Shown here piece after piece: positions 23,879 through 31,700 of a stretch of 64,000 nucleotides of DNA (the first letter of the stretch is position 1; the number at the start of each line of letters is the position of its first letter). The stretch comes from Nonomuraea rubra (GTDB taxonomy: Bacteria; Actinomycetota; Actinomycetes; Streptosporangiales; Streptosporangiaceae), in contig NZ_JACHMI010000001.1 of the NCBI RefSeq assembly GCF_014207985.1, positions 11,887,001 through 11,951,000 of the forward strand. The letters are read 5' to 3'. The notes under the pieces are model-generated. The model was not told the DNA's origin. It worked only from the letters and a program-made list of their open reading frames with translations, and searched no databases. Made by a program: the position numbers and the translations under genes.

Positions 23879-25488
23879 CCCATGCGCACGACCGCGCCCT
23901 GCCCCGGGCCGTCCGACAGGCCATGCCGATGGCCCGCGACGTGCTCGTAGAGGTCGCCAAGCAGCACGGCGTCTGCATCCGCCCCATCCCGCTCAAGCGC
24001 CTCGACGTCGTCACCGGCAAGACGGAGATCATCGATGTCCCGTGCGGGGCCACGCTCGACAGCAAGTGCCCGCCGTGCGCCAAGCGCAACAAGCAGCTCC
24101 GCAAGGCCCAATGCCGCGAGGGCTGGCACCTCGACGCCGAACCCGCCATCACACCCGACGAGCCCAACGAGGAACAGCGCTGGCTGGTGGAGTTCCGCGC
24201 CGACTACCAAGCCCAGCGCGACGCCGCCGAAAAGGCTGGCGACGACACCACCGAACTGGATGCGATCATCTCCGGCCTGGACGAGGAGATCAACGCCGCA
24301 GGCATGCGCGGCAACGTCCTGGGCCGTACCGCCGCCAAGCGCTCCCGCTCGACCAGACGGCGCCAGGACGCGCCCGACCTGCCCAAGCGCAAGATGACCC
24401 CCACCACCCTTGGACGCACCTTCCAAGGTACCGACGGCAAGATCTACCGGCCATCCCTGTTCGTCACGCTCACCTTGCCCTCGTACGGCAAGGTTCGCGA
24501 CGGCGCGCCCATCGACCCCGACACCTACGACTACCGGCGCGCCGCACGGGACGCGCTGCACTTCTCCAAGCTCGTGGACCGCTTCGTGCAGAACCTGCGC
24601 CGCGTCGCGGGCTATGACGTGCAGTACTTCGCCTCCGTGGAGCCTCAGAAGCGGCTCGCCCCGCACCTGCACATGGCCATCCGTGGAACGCTCCCACGCG
24701 CCGAGATCAAGCAGATAGCCGCCGCCACCTACCACCAGGTCTGGTGGCCCCAAGCCGACGAAGTCATCTTCGACGGCGACCACATGCCCATCTGGCAGGA
24801 CGGCACCGGCTACCTGAACCCGGCCACCGGCGAAGTCCTGCCCACCTGGGACCAAGCCCTCGACGCACTCGACGAGGATGCCGAACCGCTCCACGTCATC
24901 CGCTTCGGCGAACAAGTCGACGTCCAAGGCGTGCTCGCAGGAACCCCGGACGCCGACCAGTGCATCCGCTACCTGTCCAAGTACTTCACCAAAAGCCTCG
25001 GCGACGCCCTCGACGGCGGCCAGGCCCAGCAACAACACGCCGCCCGCATGCTCGACGCGCTCCGCTACGAACCCTGCTCACCCACCTGCCCGAACTGGCT
25101 GCGCTACGGCATCCAGCCCAAGGACGCCAAGCCCGGCATGCACCCCGGCCGCTGCCGTGGCAAGGCCCACAAGCCCGAACACCTCGGCTACGCGGGCCGT
25201 CGCGTCCTGGTCTCCCGGAAGTGGTCGAACAAGACCCTGGCCGAGCACAAGCAGGACCGCCGTACCTGGGTCCTGGAAGCCCTCGGCCAGGCCGACGAGC
25301 CCACCGACCCACACCGCTACGTCTGGCGCCCAGTCCCGGCCGGCGACGCCAACGTGCCACCACTCGCCGTCCGCCTCCTCCGATCCGTCCACGAACGCCA
25401 ACGCTGGCGAGCCCACCTCAGAGCGTTGGAAGCCAAAGGAGACGGCCAGGAACTTTCGGCAACCGAGGACATGGGGAGGGCCGCATGA
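23875..25488 (+). CDS. RepSA-like rolling-circle replication initiator
   Basis: A 537-residue initiator. A CxxxC...CPPC cluster (VPCGATLDSKCPPCAKRN, about 56-73) may bind zinc. The HUH metal motif is PHLHMAIRG (about 262-270), and the catalytic tyrosine region is CIRYLSKYFTKS (about 362-373). The C-terminus (SPTCPNWLRYGIQPKDAKPG; HKPEHLGYAGRRVLVSRKW) is the part preserved in the broken copy at 12711. Overlaps the zinc peptide by 4 bp and xis by 4 bp. It should nick the double-strand origin, probably within or near its own gene; the site is not identified. Confidence 0.88.
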   Translation: MTHAHDRALPRAVRQAMPMARDVLVEVAKQHGVCIRPIPLKRLDVVTGKTEIIDVPCGATLDSKCPPCAKRNKQLRKAQCREGWHLDAEPAITPDEPNEEQRWLVEFRADYQAQRDAAEKAGDDTTELDAIISGLDEEINAAGMRGNVLGRTAAKRSRSTRRRQDAPDLPKRKMTPTTLGRTFQGTDGKIYRPSLFVTLTLPSYGKVRDGAPIDPDTYDYRRAARDALHFSKLVDRFVQNLRRVAGYDVQYFASVEPQKRLAPHLHMAIRGTLPRAEIKQIAAATYHQVWWPQADEVIFDGDHMPIWQDGTGYLNPATGEVLPTWDQALDALDEDAEPLHVIRFGEQVDVQGVLAGTPDADQCIRYLSKYFTKSLGDALDGGQAQQQHAARMLDALRYEPCSPTCPNWLRYGIQPKDAKPGMHPGRCRGKAHKPEHLGYAGRRVLVSRKWSNKTLAEHKQDRRTWVLEALGQADEPTDPHRYVWRPVPAGDANVPPLAVRLLRSVHERQRWRAHLRALEAKGDGQELSATEDMGRAA

Positions 25489-25676
25489 CCACACGCGACG
25501 AGCTGCTGACCGTCCGACAGGTCCTCGACGAACTCGGCGGCGTCTCCCGGCGCACCTTCTACCGCTGGCGTGAGGTCGGCAAGGCACCGGAGGGCATCCG
25601 CCTGCCCAACGGCGAAATTCGCATCTACCGCAGCGACCTCAACGCCTGGCTCGAATCCCTCCGGAGCGCCGCATGA
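25485..25676 (+). CDS. xis: Excisionase (MerR-like HTH, AlpA/Xis type)
   Basis: 63 residues: MTTRDELLTVRQVLDELGG is the first helix pair, then RRTFYRWREVGKAPEGIRLP with the winged-helix recognition helix, and NGEIRIYRSDLNAWLESLRS. This is the short winged-helix form typical of pSAM2-type Xis proteins that turn Int toward excision. ATGA overlaps join it to rep upstream and int downstream. Two degraded copies exist at 8529 and 13049. Confidence 0.9.
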   Translation: MTTRDELLTVRQVLDELGGVSRRTFYRWREVGKAPEGIRLPNGEIRIYRSDLNAWLESLRSAA

Positions 25677-27037
25677 CGACCTCGTACGACGTGAAGTTCT
25701 TCGAAATCAGCCGCAACAAGTCCAGCAAGACACCCTCGTACGTCGTCCGCTGGTCCGTCGCCCGCAAGCGCTCCTCGAAGACCTACCGCACCAAGGCCCT
25801 CGCCGAAAGCTTCCTGTCCGACCTACGCCAGGCCGCCAAGCGGGGTGAAGCCTTCGACGTCGACTCCGGGCTACCAACGTCCATGATCAAAGCCAAGGAC
25901 GCTCGTAGCGTTCTGGAGTTCGCCCAGGCGTTCATAGAGATGAAGTGGCCACATTCAGCGGCCAAGAGCCGGGACAGCATGTCCGATGCCCTGGCGACGG
26001 TCCTACCCGCCCTGACCAAGGAACGGGCGGGCCGCCCTGATGCCCAAGAGCTGCGCACGGTTCTCCGTAAGCTCCTCCTCCTGCCCGAAGACAAGCGCCC
26101 GACCGTACCGCAGCAGCACACCGCCGCCGTGGCCTGGATAAAGGCGGCCTCGCTCGACCTGGCCAACCTGGAAGAAGCCAAGACCGTACGGCTCGCCCTG
26201 CACGCCCTGACGCTGTGCCTCGACGGCAAGGCCGCAGCATCCACGACGATCGCCCGCAAGCGCGCCGTCTTCCACGCCCTCCTGGAGTACGCGGTAGAGC
26301 TGGAAGAACTTTCGGCAAATCCGCTGCACAAGATCAAGTGGAAGCCGCCCAAGACCACGGAGACGGTGGACCCTCGCGTCGTGGTGAACCCGCGCCAGGC
26401 GCAAGAACTGCTGATCGCGGTGACCTACGTGGGACGACGCGGCAGAGGCCGGCGGCTCATGGCTCTCTTCGCCTGCATGTACTACGCCGCCCTTCGACCG
26501 GCCGAAGCAGTCGGCCTCCGCATCCAGGACTGCCACTTGCCCGCCTCAGGCTGGGGACGGCTGACGATCGACGTATCTCGACCCGAGGTCAACACGCAGT
26601 GGACCGACACAGGGGACGCACACGAGGAACGCGGCCTCAAGCACCGGGGCAGACAAGACGTCCGACCGGTGCCCGTCCCTCCCGAGCTGGTCAAGATCGT
26701 TCGCGAGCACATCGCCGAGTACGGAGCGGCCAAGGACGGCCGGATCTTCCGCAGCGAACGAGGCGGTGTCGTCGCCTCCACGGCCTACACAGAGGTCTGG
26801 CAGGCCGCCCGGCTCCTGGCCTTCACGCCCGCCCAGGTCGCCTCTCCGCTCGCCAAGCGTCCATATGATCTCCGGCACGCGGCGGTGTCCCTCTGGCTCA
26901 ACGCGGGCGTGTCAGCTCCGGATGTGGCCGAACGAGCGGGCCACAGCGTCGATGTCCTGCTGAGGGTCTACGCCAAGTGCATCGACGGCCAACAGGAGAT
27001 CGCCAACAAGCGGATCGGCGACGCCCTCGCCGCATGA
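25673..27037 (+). CDS. int: Tyrosine site-specific integrase, tRNA-Tyr target
   Basis: A 454-residue integrase: N-terminal arm-binding part (about 1-70), SAM-like core-binding domain (about 85-250), and C-terminal catalytic domain. Catalytic pieces: LRPAEAVGLR with Arg I (about 274), KRPYDLRHAAVSLWL with the Arg and His of box II, AGHSVDVLLRVYAKCIDG with the second His and nucleophilic Tyr. In the H-x-x-R motif the first position is Tyr, as in many pSAM2-type enzymes. The gene ends 213 bp from att copy 3 and is followed by a terminator and an arm repeat. Confidence 0.93.
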   Translation: MTTSYDVKFFEISRNKSSKTPSYVVRWSVARKRSSKTYRTKALAESFLSDLRQAAKRGEAFDVDSGLPTSMIKAKDARSVLEFAQAFIEMKWPHSAAKSRDSMSDALATVLPALTKERAGRPDAQELRTVLRKLLLLPEDKRPTVPQQHTAAVAWIKAASLDLANLEEAKTVRLALHALTLCLDGKAAASTTIARKRAVFHALLEYAVELEELSANPLHKIKWKPPKTTETVDPRVVVNPRQAQELLIAVTYVGRRGRGRRLMALFACMYYAALRPAEAVGLRIQDCHLPASGWGRLTIDVSRPEVNTQWTDTGDAHEERGLKHRGRQDVRPVPVPPELVKIVREHIAEYGAAKDGRIFRSERGGVVASTAYTEVWQAARLLAFTPAQVASPLAKRPYDLRHAAVSLWLNAGVSAPDVAERAGHSVDVLLRVYAKCIDGQQEIANKRIGDALAA

Positions 27038-27057
27038 CCCACACCTCAACCCCGCCC

Positions 27058-27083
27058 AGAGCCCCGGCCACCACCGGGGCTCT
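27058..27083 (+). terminator. Terminator after int
   Basis: Perfect 10-bp stem AGAGCCCCGG/CCGGGGCTCT with a CCACCA loop, then TTGCTCTT. It ends the long Pra-to-Int run and protects tRNA-Tyr from read-through. Confidence 0.8.
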
Positions 27084-27139
27084 TGCTCTTGGCCGCGTAT
27101 TGGCCGGAACCAAGGCCCGACCTGCGGAAACGCGCCCAA

Positions 27140-27158
27140 GATCATTGCACGCATATTG
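27140..27158. repeat. Arm-type 19-bp repeat, right end of AICE
   Basis: Identical to 14783-14801 and two changes from 14543-14561; 118 bp before the GTGG point of the tRNA-Tyr end. Probably bound by Int or Xis. Confidence 0.65.
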
Positions 27159-27219
27159 GTGGACCAGCGACAACAGGCCGCTCAGAGCGGCATCCGGCTG
27201 CACACCCCTGAAACGCAGA

Positions 27220-27239
27220 AGAGGCCCCGAAGGGCCTCT
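27220..27239 (-). terminator. Terminator hairpin beyond tRNA-Tyr
   Basis: AGAGGCCC-TTCG-GGGCCTCT as read on the minus strand, a stable UUCG-type tetraloop, 17 bp past the tRNA 3' end. It is element-borne, as the same hairpin precedes att copy 2. Confidence 0.75.
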
Positions 27240-27249
27240 GACCTGCAGC

Positions 27250-27308
27250 TACTGCTGGTGGCAGGTGCAAGGTTCGAACTTGCGTAGGCTGAGCCGACGG
27301 TTTTACAG
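27250..27308. repeat. att copy 3, within tRNA-Tyr
   Basis: 59 bp identical to 14653-14711. It covers the tRNA 3' half from the CCA end to the anticodon, so integration left the tRNA sequence intact at this side. Confidence 0.9.
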
Positions 27309-27340
27309 ACCGCTCCCTTTGGCCACTCGGGCAACCTGCC
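27256..27340 (-). tRNA. tRNA-Tyr (GTA), CCA encoded
   Basis: Read on the minus strand from 27340: acceptor GGCAGGT pairs with ACCTGCC (27266-27260), followed by discriminator A and CCA (to 27256). The anticodon loop CTGTAAA has GTA. A long variable arm (class II) and the T loop GTTCGAA are present. A TATTCT candidate -10 lies about 30 bp upstream on that strand. It is the integration target of both elements. Confidence 0.95.
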
Positions 27341-27536
27341 GTGCCATCCGCTCTCGCGGCGACAGACAGAAGAATAGCGGACTTCGGAGGTGCACGTGAC
27401 ACCGGTTTGTCCCGAGGCGGGTCTGAGTCGTCCTCGCCTTGCTCTGGCGGCTCTCCGCGTCTGGGGCTGATCGTCCCGGCTCGGGCCGGTGGTCGATGGG
27501 ATCGGTTACGCAGGGGTGGAGCGATGTGAGGGCTTC

Positions 27537-28948
27537 GGTCATGTCCCGCGGAGTGGTGTAGTTCGGTTCTCGCGTGAGGCTCTGCTGGTTCGACTATGCC
27601 GTCATGAGTTCGGTGTGCGCCACCCCCTGTGGATTGGTGGTGGGTGGGGTGAGCAGGGCCATGGAGCTTTCCGACAAGTAGCGACGGTCGGCGACTTGCC
27701 ATTCGTCGTGGGCTTCGACCAGCACCGCACCGGCCAGGCGGAGCAGCGCTTCTGGGTTGGGGAAGACGCCGACGACGTCGGTGCGGCGTTTGATCTCTTT
27801 ATTCAGCCGTTCGAGAGGGTTGGTCGACCAGATCTTCTTCCAGTGCCCGGGCGGGAACGCGGCGAAGGCCAGAATGTCGTCGGCGGCCTCGTGCAGCATC
27901 GCCTGCACCTTGGGGAACTGGCGGCCGAGCATGCCCGCGATCACGCCGAGTTGGTCGCGCACCATGTCCGGGGTGGGCTGGGCGAAGATGGTGCGGATGG
28001 CGGCGGCGACCATCTCGGCCGACCCCTTCGGGACGGTCGCCAGGACATTTCGCAGGAAGTGCACGCGACACCTCTGCCAGGCCGCGCCGAGCAGCACTGC
28101 GCCGATGGAGGCGACCAGGCCGGCGTGCGCGTCGGAGATGACCAGCTGCACTCCGGCCAGGCCGCGCGCCTTGAGCGAGCGCAGGAACGCGGTCCAGAAG
28201 GCGCCGTCTTCGCTGTCACCCACGGCGAAGCCGATGACTTCGCGGCGGCCGTCGGCGCTGACGCCGGTGGCCACGATGACGGCCTGGGAGACCACCCGCC
28301 GGTTCACTCGCGCCTTGCAGTAGGTGGCGTCCAGGAACAGGTAGGGGAACCTCTGCTTGGCGAGCGAGCGGTCGCGGAAGGCGGATACTTCCTCGTCCAG
28401 GTCGGCGCAGATCCGTGAGACCTCGCTCTTGGAGATGCCGGTGTCGGCGCCGAGGGCTTTGACCAGGTCGTCGACCTTGCGGGTGGACACGCCGTGCAGG
28501 TAGGCCTCCATCACCACGGCGAACAAGGCCTGGTCCACGCGGCGGCGGCGTTCCAGCAGCGAGGGGAAGAACGAGCCGGTGCGCAGCTTGGGAACCTGCA
28601 GCTCCAGATCACCCGCGGTGGTGGTCAGCGTGCGGGGGCGGTGCCCGTTGCGCTGCGCCACCCGGGTCGGGGTGCGCTCGTTCGGGGCGGCGCCGATCAC
28701 CGCGGTCAGCTCGGCCTCGATGAGGGCTTGGTAGATGGTCTCGGCGGCGTGCCGGATACGTTCGCTCGCCTCGGAGTTCTTCAGTACCGAAAGGACTTCT
28801 AACAGGGCAGACTGGTCCAGGGCCATCGTGTGCTTCTCCTCTGCGTGTCACTTGGCGGTTTCACACAGAGACTCACGCGATGGCCCTCTGTCGTTAAAGG
28901 CGACGCGCCGATGAGGGCCGGTTCTACACCACTCGACGGGACGTGACC
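27537..28948 (-). mobile_element. IS256-family insertion sequence, 1412 bp
   Basis: Imperfect terminal inverted repeats of about 25 bp, GGTCATGTCCCGCGGAGTGG at 27537 and GGTCACGTCCCGTCGAGTGG read inward from 28948. Flanked by a perfect 8-bp target duplication AGGGCTTC (27529-27536 and 28949-28956). Contains one transposase gene and looks complete and recent. Confidence 0.95.
27594..28826 (-). CDS. IS256-family (mutator-type) transposase
   Basis: A 410-residue DDE transposase. Key stretches: NGHRPRTLTTTAGDLELQVP, SRICADLDEEVSAFRDRSL, YLFLDATYCKARVN (first Asp), LVISDAHAGLVASIGAV (second Asp), the C-x-x-H segment WQRCRVHFLRNVLA, and STNPLERLNKEIKRRTDVVG (catalytic Glu). Full family length with no frameshift. 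ATG 28826 is preceded by GAGGAGAAGC. It should be active unless regulated. Confidence 0.95.
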   Translation of the reverse strand: MALDQSALLEVLSVLKNSEASERIRHAAETIYQALIEAELTAVIGAAPNERTPTRVAQRNGHRPRTLTTTAGDLELQVPKLRTGSFFPSLLERRRRVDQALFAVVMEAYLHGVSTRKVDDLVKALGADTGISKSEVSRICADLDEEVSAFRDRSLAKQRFPYLFLDATYCKARVNRRVVSQAVIVATGVSADGRREVIGFAVGDSEDGAFWTAFLRSLKARGLAGVQLVISDAHAGLVASIGAVLLGAAWQRCRVHFLRNVLATVPKGSAEMVAAAIRTIFAQPTPDMVRDQLGVIAGMLGRQFPKVQAMLHEAADDILAFAAFPPGHWKKIWSTNPLERLNKEIKRRTDVVGVFPNPEALLRLAGAVLVEAHDEWQVADRRYLSESSMALLTPPTTNPQGVAHTELMTA

Positions 28949-29088
28949 AGGGCTTCGGGTGAAGGGGATGTTTCGTGTTGGGGGCGCGCAAGGGGGCGTG
29001 GTCCTGCACGGAGGGCCGATGCTGGCTAGGCTCGTTCGCTGGGTCCGGGCGTTTCGTGGGCCGGGCCGATTTCGCCGCAGTTGAGAGG

Positions 29089-29589
29089 ATGGGTGCTTTG
29101 GCCGATTCATCTTTCGACATCGTTAGCAAGATCGACCGCCAGGAGGTCGACAACGCGCTCAATCAGACGGTCAAGGAGATCGGACACCGCTTCGACTTCA
29201 AGGGGACCGGGGCGAGCATCAGCTGGTCCGGGCAGAACAACATCGAGATCAAGGCGAACAGCGAGGAGCGGGCGGGTGCCGCGCTCGACGTGTTCAAGGA
29301 GAAGGTGGTCAAGCGAGGGCTGTCGCTGAAGGTTCTCGATGCGGGCGAGCCCAAGCTGTCGGGCAAGGAGTACCGGATGATGGTCAGCCTGAAGGAGGGC
29401 ATCGACCAGGAGAACGCCAAGAAGATCTCCAAGTTGATCCGCGATGAGGGGCCGAAGGGGGTCAAGGCGCAGATTCAGGGCGAGGAGCTGCGGGTCAGCT
29501 CCAAGAAGAAGGACGATCTGCAGGACGTCATCACCCTGCTGAAGGGCAAGGATCTGGACATCGCCCTGCAGTTCGTGAACTACCGCTAG
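29089..29589 (+). CDS. YajQ family nucleotide-binding protein
   Basis: A 166-residue YajQ/DUF520 protein: [20 protein letters not shown] at the start, [18 protein letters not shown], then [20 protein letters not shown] and a second ferredoxin-like half ending [12 protein letters not shown]. Members bind c-di-GMP or nucleic acid in other bacteria. ATG 29089 is used; a TTG three codons later (29098) would give the canonical MADSSFD start. First chromosomal-type gene right of the IS256 element. Confidence 0.9.
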   Translation: MGALADSSFDIVSKIDRQEVDNALNQTVKEIGHRFDFKGTGASISWSGQNNIEIKANSEERAGAALDVFKEKVVKRGLSLKVLDAGEPKLSGKEYRMMVSLKEGIDQENAKKISKLIRDEGPKGVKAQIQGEELRVSSKKKDDLQDVITLLKGKDLDIALQFVNYR

Positions 29590-29723
29590 CCCGAGGTATG
29601 CCGTACGGCTCCGAGTTGGCGCACACGACGATCGCGGAGAGCGTATCCGGGACACAAATGGGCTGTTCTGTGTCCCGGGCCGCTCCGTGGCGCGCGCCGA
29701 CAGCTTCCACAGCGCGCGAACAG

Positions 29724-29968
29724 CTTCGCGACACGCGGGCGGCTTCGCGACACGCGGGCGGCTTCGCGACACGCGGGCGGCTTCGCGACACGCGGGCGGC
29801 TTCGCGACACGCGGGCGGCTTCGCGACACGCGGGCGGCTTCGCGACACGCGGGCGGCTTCGCGACACGCGGGCGGCTTCGCGACACGCGGGCGGCTTCGC
29901 GACACGCGGGCGGCTTCGCGACACGCGGGCGGCTTCGCGACACGCGGGCGGCTTCGCGATGCGGGCGG
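29724..29968. repeat. 19-bp minisatellite, 12 perfect copies plus one short copy
   Basis: The unit CTTCGCGACACGCGGGCGG is repeated without change from 29724 to 29951, then a 17-bp version ends at 29968. It fills most of the 461-bp gap between the YajQ-like and NUDIX genes; the rest of the gap holds no gene. The 19-bp period is not a codon multiple, and the array has open frames on both strands, but no coding signal. Confidence 0.95.
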
Positions 29969-30050
29969 CTCGGCGTGGAGGTTGCGCCGGCGGGTGGCTT
30001 CGGCGTGGAAGCGGCGCTGGCGGGTGGCCTTGACCTTATGCTCGGTTAGC

Positions 30051-30521
30051 GTGACGAAGATCCCCCTGCGCCGGTTCACGGCACGTGTACTGCCCATTGA
30101 CGAGCAAGGTCGAGTGCTCCTGCTCCATGGCTTCGATCCGGCTCGACCCGAACTGCGGTTCTGGTTCACGATCGGCGGGGCCGTGGAGGATGGCGAGACG
30201 CTGCAGGAGGCGGCGGCGCGCGAGCTGTACGAAGAGGTCGGGATCCGGGCGGGGGTGGAGGAGTTCACGGGACCGCATGCCGAGGCACTGATCGAGTTCG
30301 AGTGGGGTCAGTACGCGTTCACACAGGATCAGTCGTTCTTCGCGATCCGGGTGGATGACGCGGTCGTGTCGTTCGATCACATGGAGCAGATCGAGAAGGA
30401 CACGACGACCGAGTACCGGTGGTGGAGCTCGGAGGAGCTCGAGAGTACGGCGGAGGTCGTGCATCCCGCGGATCTCACGACCATTCTCCGGAAGATCGCC
30501 GAGGCTGACCAGGCCCGGTAG
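30051..30521 (+). CDS. NUDIX hydrolase
   Basis: A 156-residue pyrophosphohydrolase. The Nudix box GGAVEDGETLQEAAARELYE continues EVGI, matching GX5EX7REUXEEXGU with all catalytic glutamates. GTG 30051 (VTKIPLRRFTARVLPIDEQG) is chosen; the frame runs upstream through the minisatellite but lacks coding character. Substrate (nucleoside diphosphate derivative, capped RNA or other) cannot be told. It converges on htpX, six bases between the stops. Confidence 0.9.
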   Translation: MTKIPLRRFTARVLPIDEQGRVLLLHGFDPARPELRFWFTIGGAVEDGETLQEAAARELYEEVGIRAGVEEFTGPHAEALIEFEWGQYAFTQDQSFFAIRVDDAVVSFDHMEQIEKDTTTEYRWWSSEELESTAEVVHPADLTTILRKIAEADQAR

Positions 30522-30527
30522 GCGAGG

Positions 30528-31379
30528 TCAGCGGCGGTAGCCGGCCATGCGCTCCAGGCGGGCGACCCGCTCCGAAGTGGGCGGGTGGGTGGAGAAGAGG
30601 CGGCCGAAGCCTGAGCCGCTGAACGGATTCGCGATCATCATGTGCGACGCCGAGGTGAGGCGGCTGTTCTCCGGGAGCGGCAGCCTGCGGGCGCCCATCT
30701 CGATCTTGCGGAGGGCCGAGGCCAGTGCCAGCGGGTCGCCCGTGAGCCTGGCGCCCGACTCGTCGGCCTGGAACTCGCGCGTACGGGAGATCGCCATCTG
30801 CACCATCGTGGCCGCCACCGGGCCGAGCACCATCATGAGCAGCGCTCCGACGAAGCCGGGGCCCTCGTCGTCGTCCGAGCCGCCGAAGAACACGGCCACG
30901 TAGCTGAGCCAGGTGATCATGGTGGCGAACGCGCCGGCCACGGAGGAGATGAGGATGTCCCTGTTGTAGACGTGGGAGAGCTCATGACCGATGACGCCGC
31001 GCAGTTCGTCCTCGTTGAGCAGCTGGGTCAGTCCGTACGTGACGCACACCGCGGCCTTCCTGGGGCTTCTGCCCGTCGCGAAGGCGTTCGGCTGCACCGT
31101 CGGCGAGATGTACAGGCGGGGCATCGGCTGCCGGGCCTGCGTGGAGAGCTCGCGGACGATCCGGTAGAGGGTGGGGTGCTCGACCTCGCTGACCGGTCTG
31201 GCGCGCATGGCGGACAGCGCGATGCGGTCGGAGAAGAAGTAGGCGACGCCGTTGCTCACCAGGGCGAGCACGAACGCGATCCGCGCACCGGTGCCGCCGC
31301 CCAACCACGCGCCCACCGTGATGATCAGCGCCGACAGCCCGCCGAGCAGGATGGCGGTGCGCAGACCGTTGTGGTGCAA
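30528..31379 (-). CDS. htpX: HtpX-like M48 membrane zinc metalloprotease
   Basis: A 283-residue membrane protease. N-terminal helices (about 8-50), then the active site GVIGHELSHVYNRDIL (HExxH, about 138-142), two further helices (about 155-205) and the third ligand region TREFQADESGARLTG. Typical HtpX length and order. TTG 31379 is preferred, with GAGAGGGGG five bases upstream. HtpX degrades misfolded membrane proteins; adjacency to complex I genes may be meaningful. Confidence 0.92.
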   Translation of the reverse strand: MHHNGLRTAILLGGLSALIITVGAWLGGGTGARIAFVLALVSNGVAYFFSDRIALSAMRARPVSEVEHPTLYRIVRELSTQARQPMPRLYISPTVQPNAFATGRSPRKAAVCVTYGLTQLLNEDELRGVIGHELSHVYNRDILISSVAGAFATMITWLSYVAVFFGGSDDDEGPGFVGALLMMVLGPVAATMVQMAISRTREFQADESGARLTGDPLALASALRKIEMGARRLPLPENSRLTSASHMMIANPFSGSGFGRLFSTHPPTSERVARLERMAGYRR

Positions 31380-31692
31380 GGTTCCCCCTCTCGTGGTCTG
31401 GGTTCACCACGTCCAACGATGAAGACCCGGTGCTTCGTTCCCCGGTGTGCTCAGCTGAGGGCGGAGCGCGACTTCCCGTATCGGGCGCCTGGGTGATTCG
31501 TCCCGCCAAAACGCTTATGTCGGAGAATCGCGGTGCGGCCGAGTACGGGCCACGACCCGACCTCTCGCGTGCCACGGCACGGCGTCTCGCGGCCGCGGTG
31601 AGGCGTCGTACGGCTCTAAGCCCGTGGAGCGGCTCTCAGCCGGTCGTGCGGCTTTCAGGCGGTTGTACGGCTCTCAGGCGGTTGTACGGCTC
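31380..31692. other. Gene-free gap between htpX and nuoN
   Basis: No coding frame is convincing. It would hold the htpX promoter and the 3' end of the nuo transcript. Its left part has no clear signal; the right end is filled by 19-bp repeats (31629-31700). Confidence 0.5.
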
Positions 31693-31700
31693 TCAGCCGG
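31629..31700. repeat. Four 19-bp repeats over the nuoN 3' end
   Basis: Units at 31629, 31648, 31667 and 31686 follow RCGGCTYTCAGSCGGTYGT; the last is partial and includes the nuoN stop (31693). Several units contain the mini-hairpin CGGCT-CTC-AGCCG, so the array may act as a transcription stop for the nuo operon. Confidence 0.7.

Larger units (their letters stand above)
14653..27308. mobile_element. pSAM2-like integrative conjugative element (AICE), about 12.6 kb
   Basis: Bounded by 59-bp identical tRNA-Tyr-derived repeats, with tRNA-Tyr complete at the right end. Core set in order: GntR repressor (19891), Pra-like activator (21216), two small genes, FtsK/Tra ATPase (22314), zinc-ribbon peptide (23729), HUH Rep (23875), Xis (25485) and Int (25673) next to att. 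This is the gene order of pSAM2-type actinomycete integrative and conjugative elements, which transfer double-stranded DNA with one FtsK-like protein. No lesion is seen in the core genes. Cargo: the HTH-TIR gene, XRE/TPR regulator and small membrane proteins. Confidence 0.9.

Noticed and set aside
27489..28418. 309-residue plus-strand frame opposite the IS256 transposase
   Set aside because: Shadow of the transposase gene; no family resemblance.
29598..30050. N-terminal extension of the NUDIX frame through the minisatellite
   Set aside because: It encodes repeats of a 19-bp unit in shifting frames and lacks coding character; GTG 30051 gives the normal family start.
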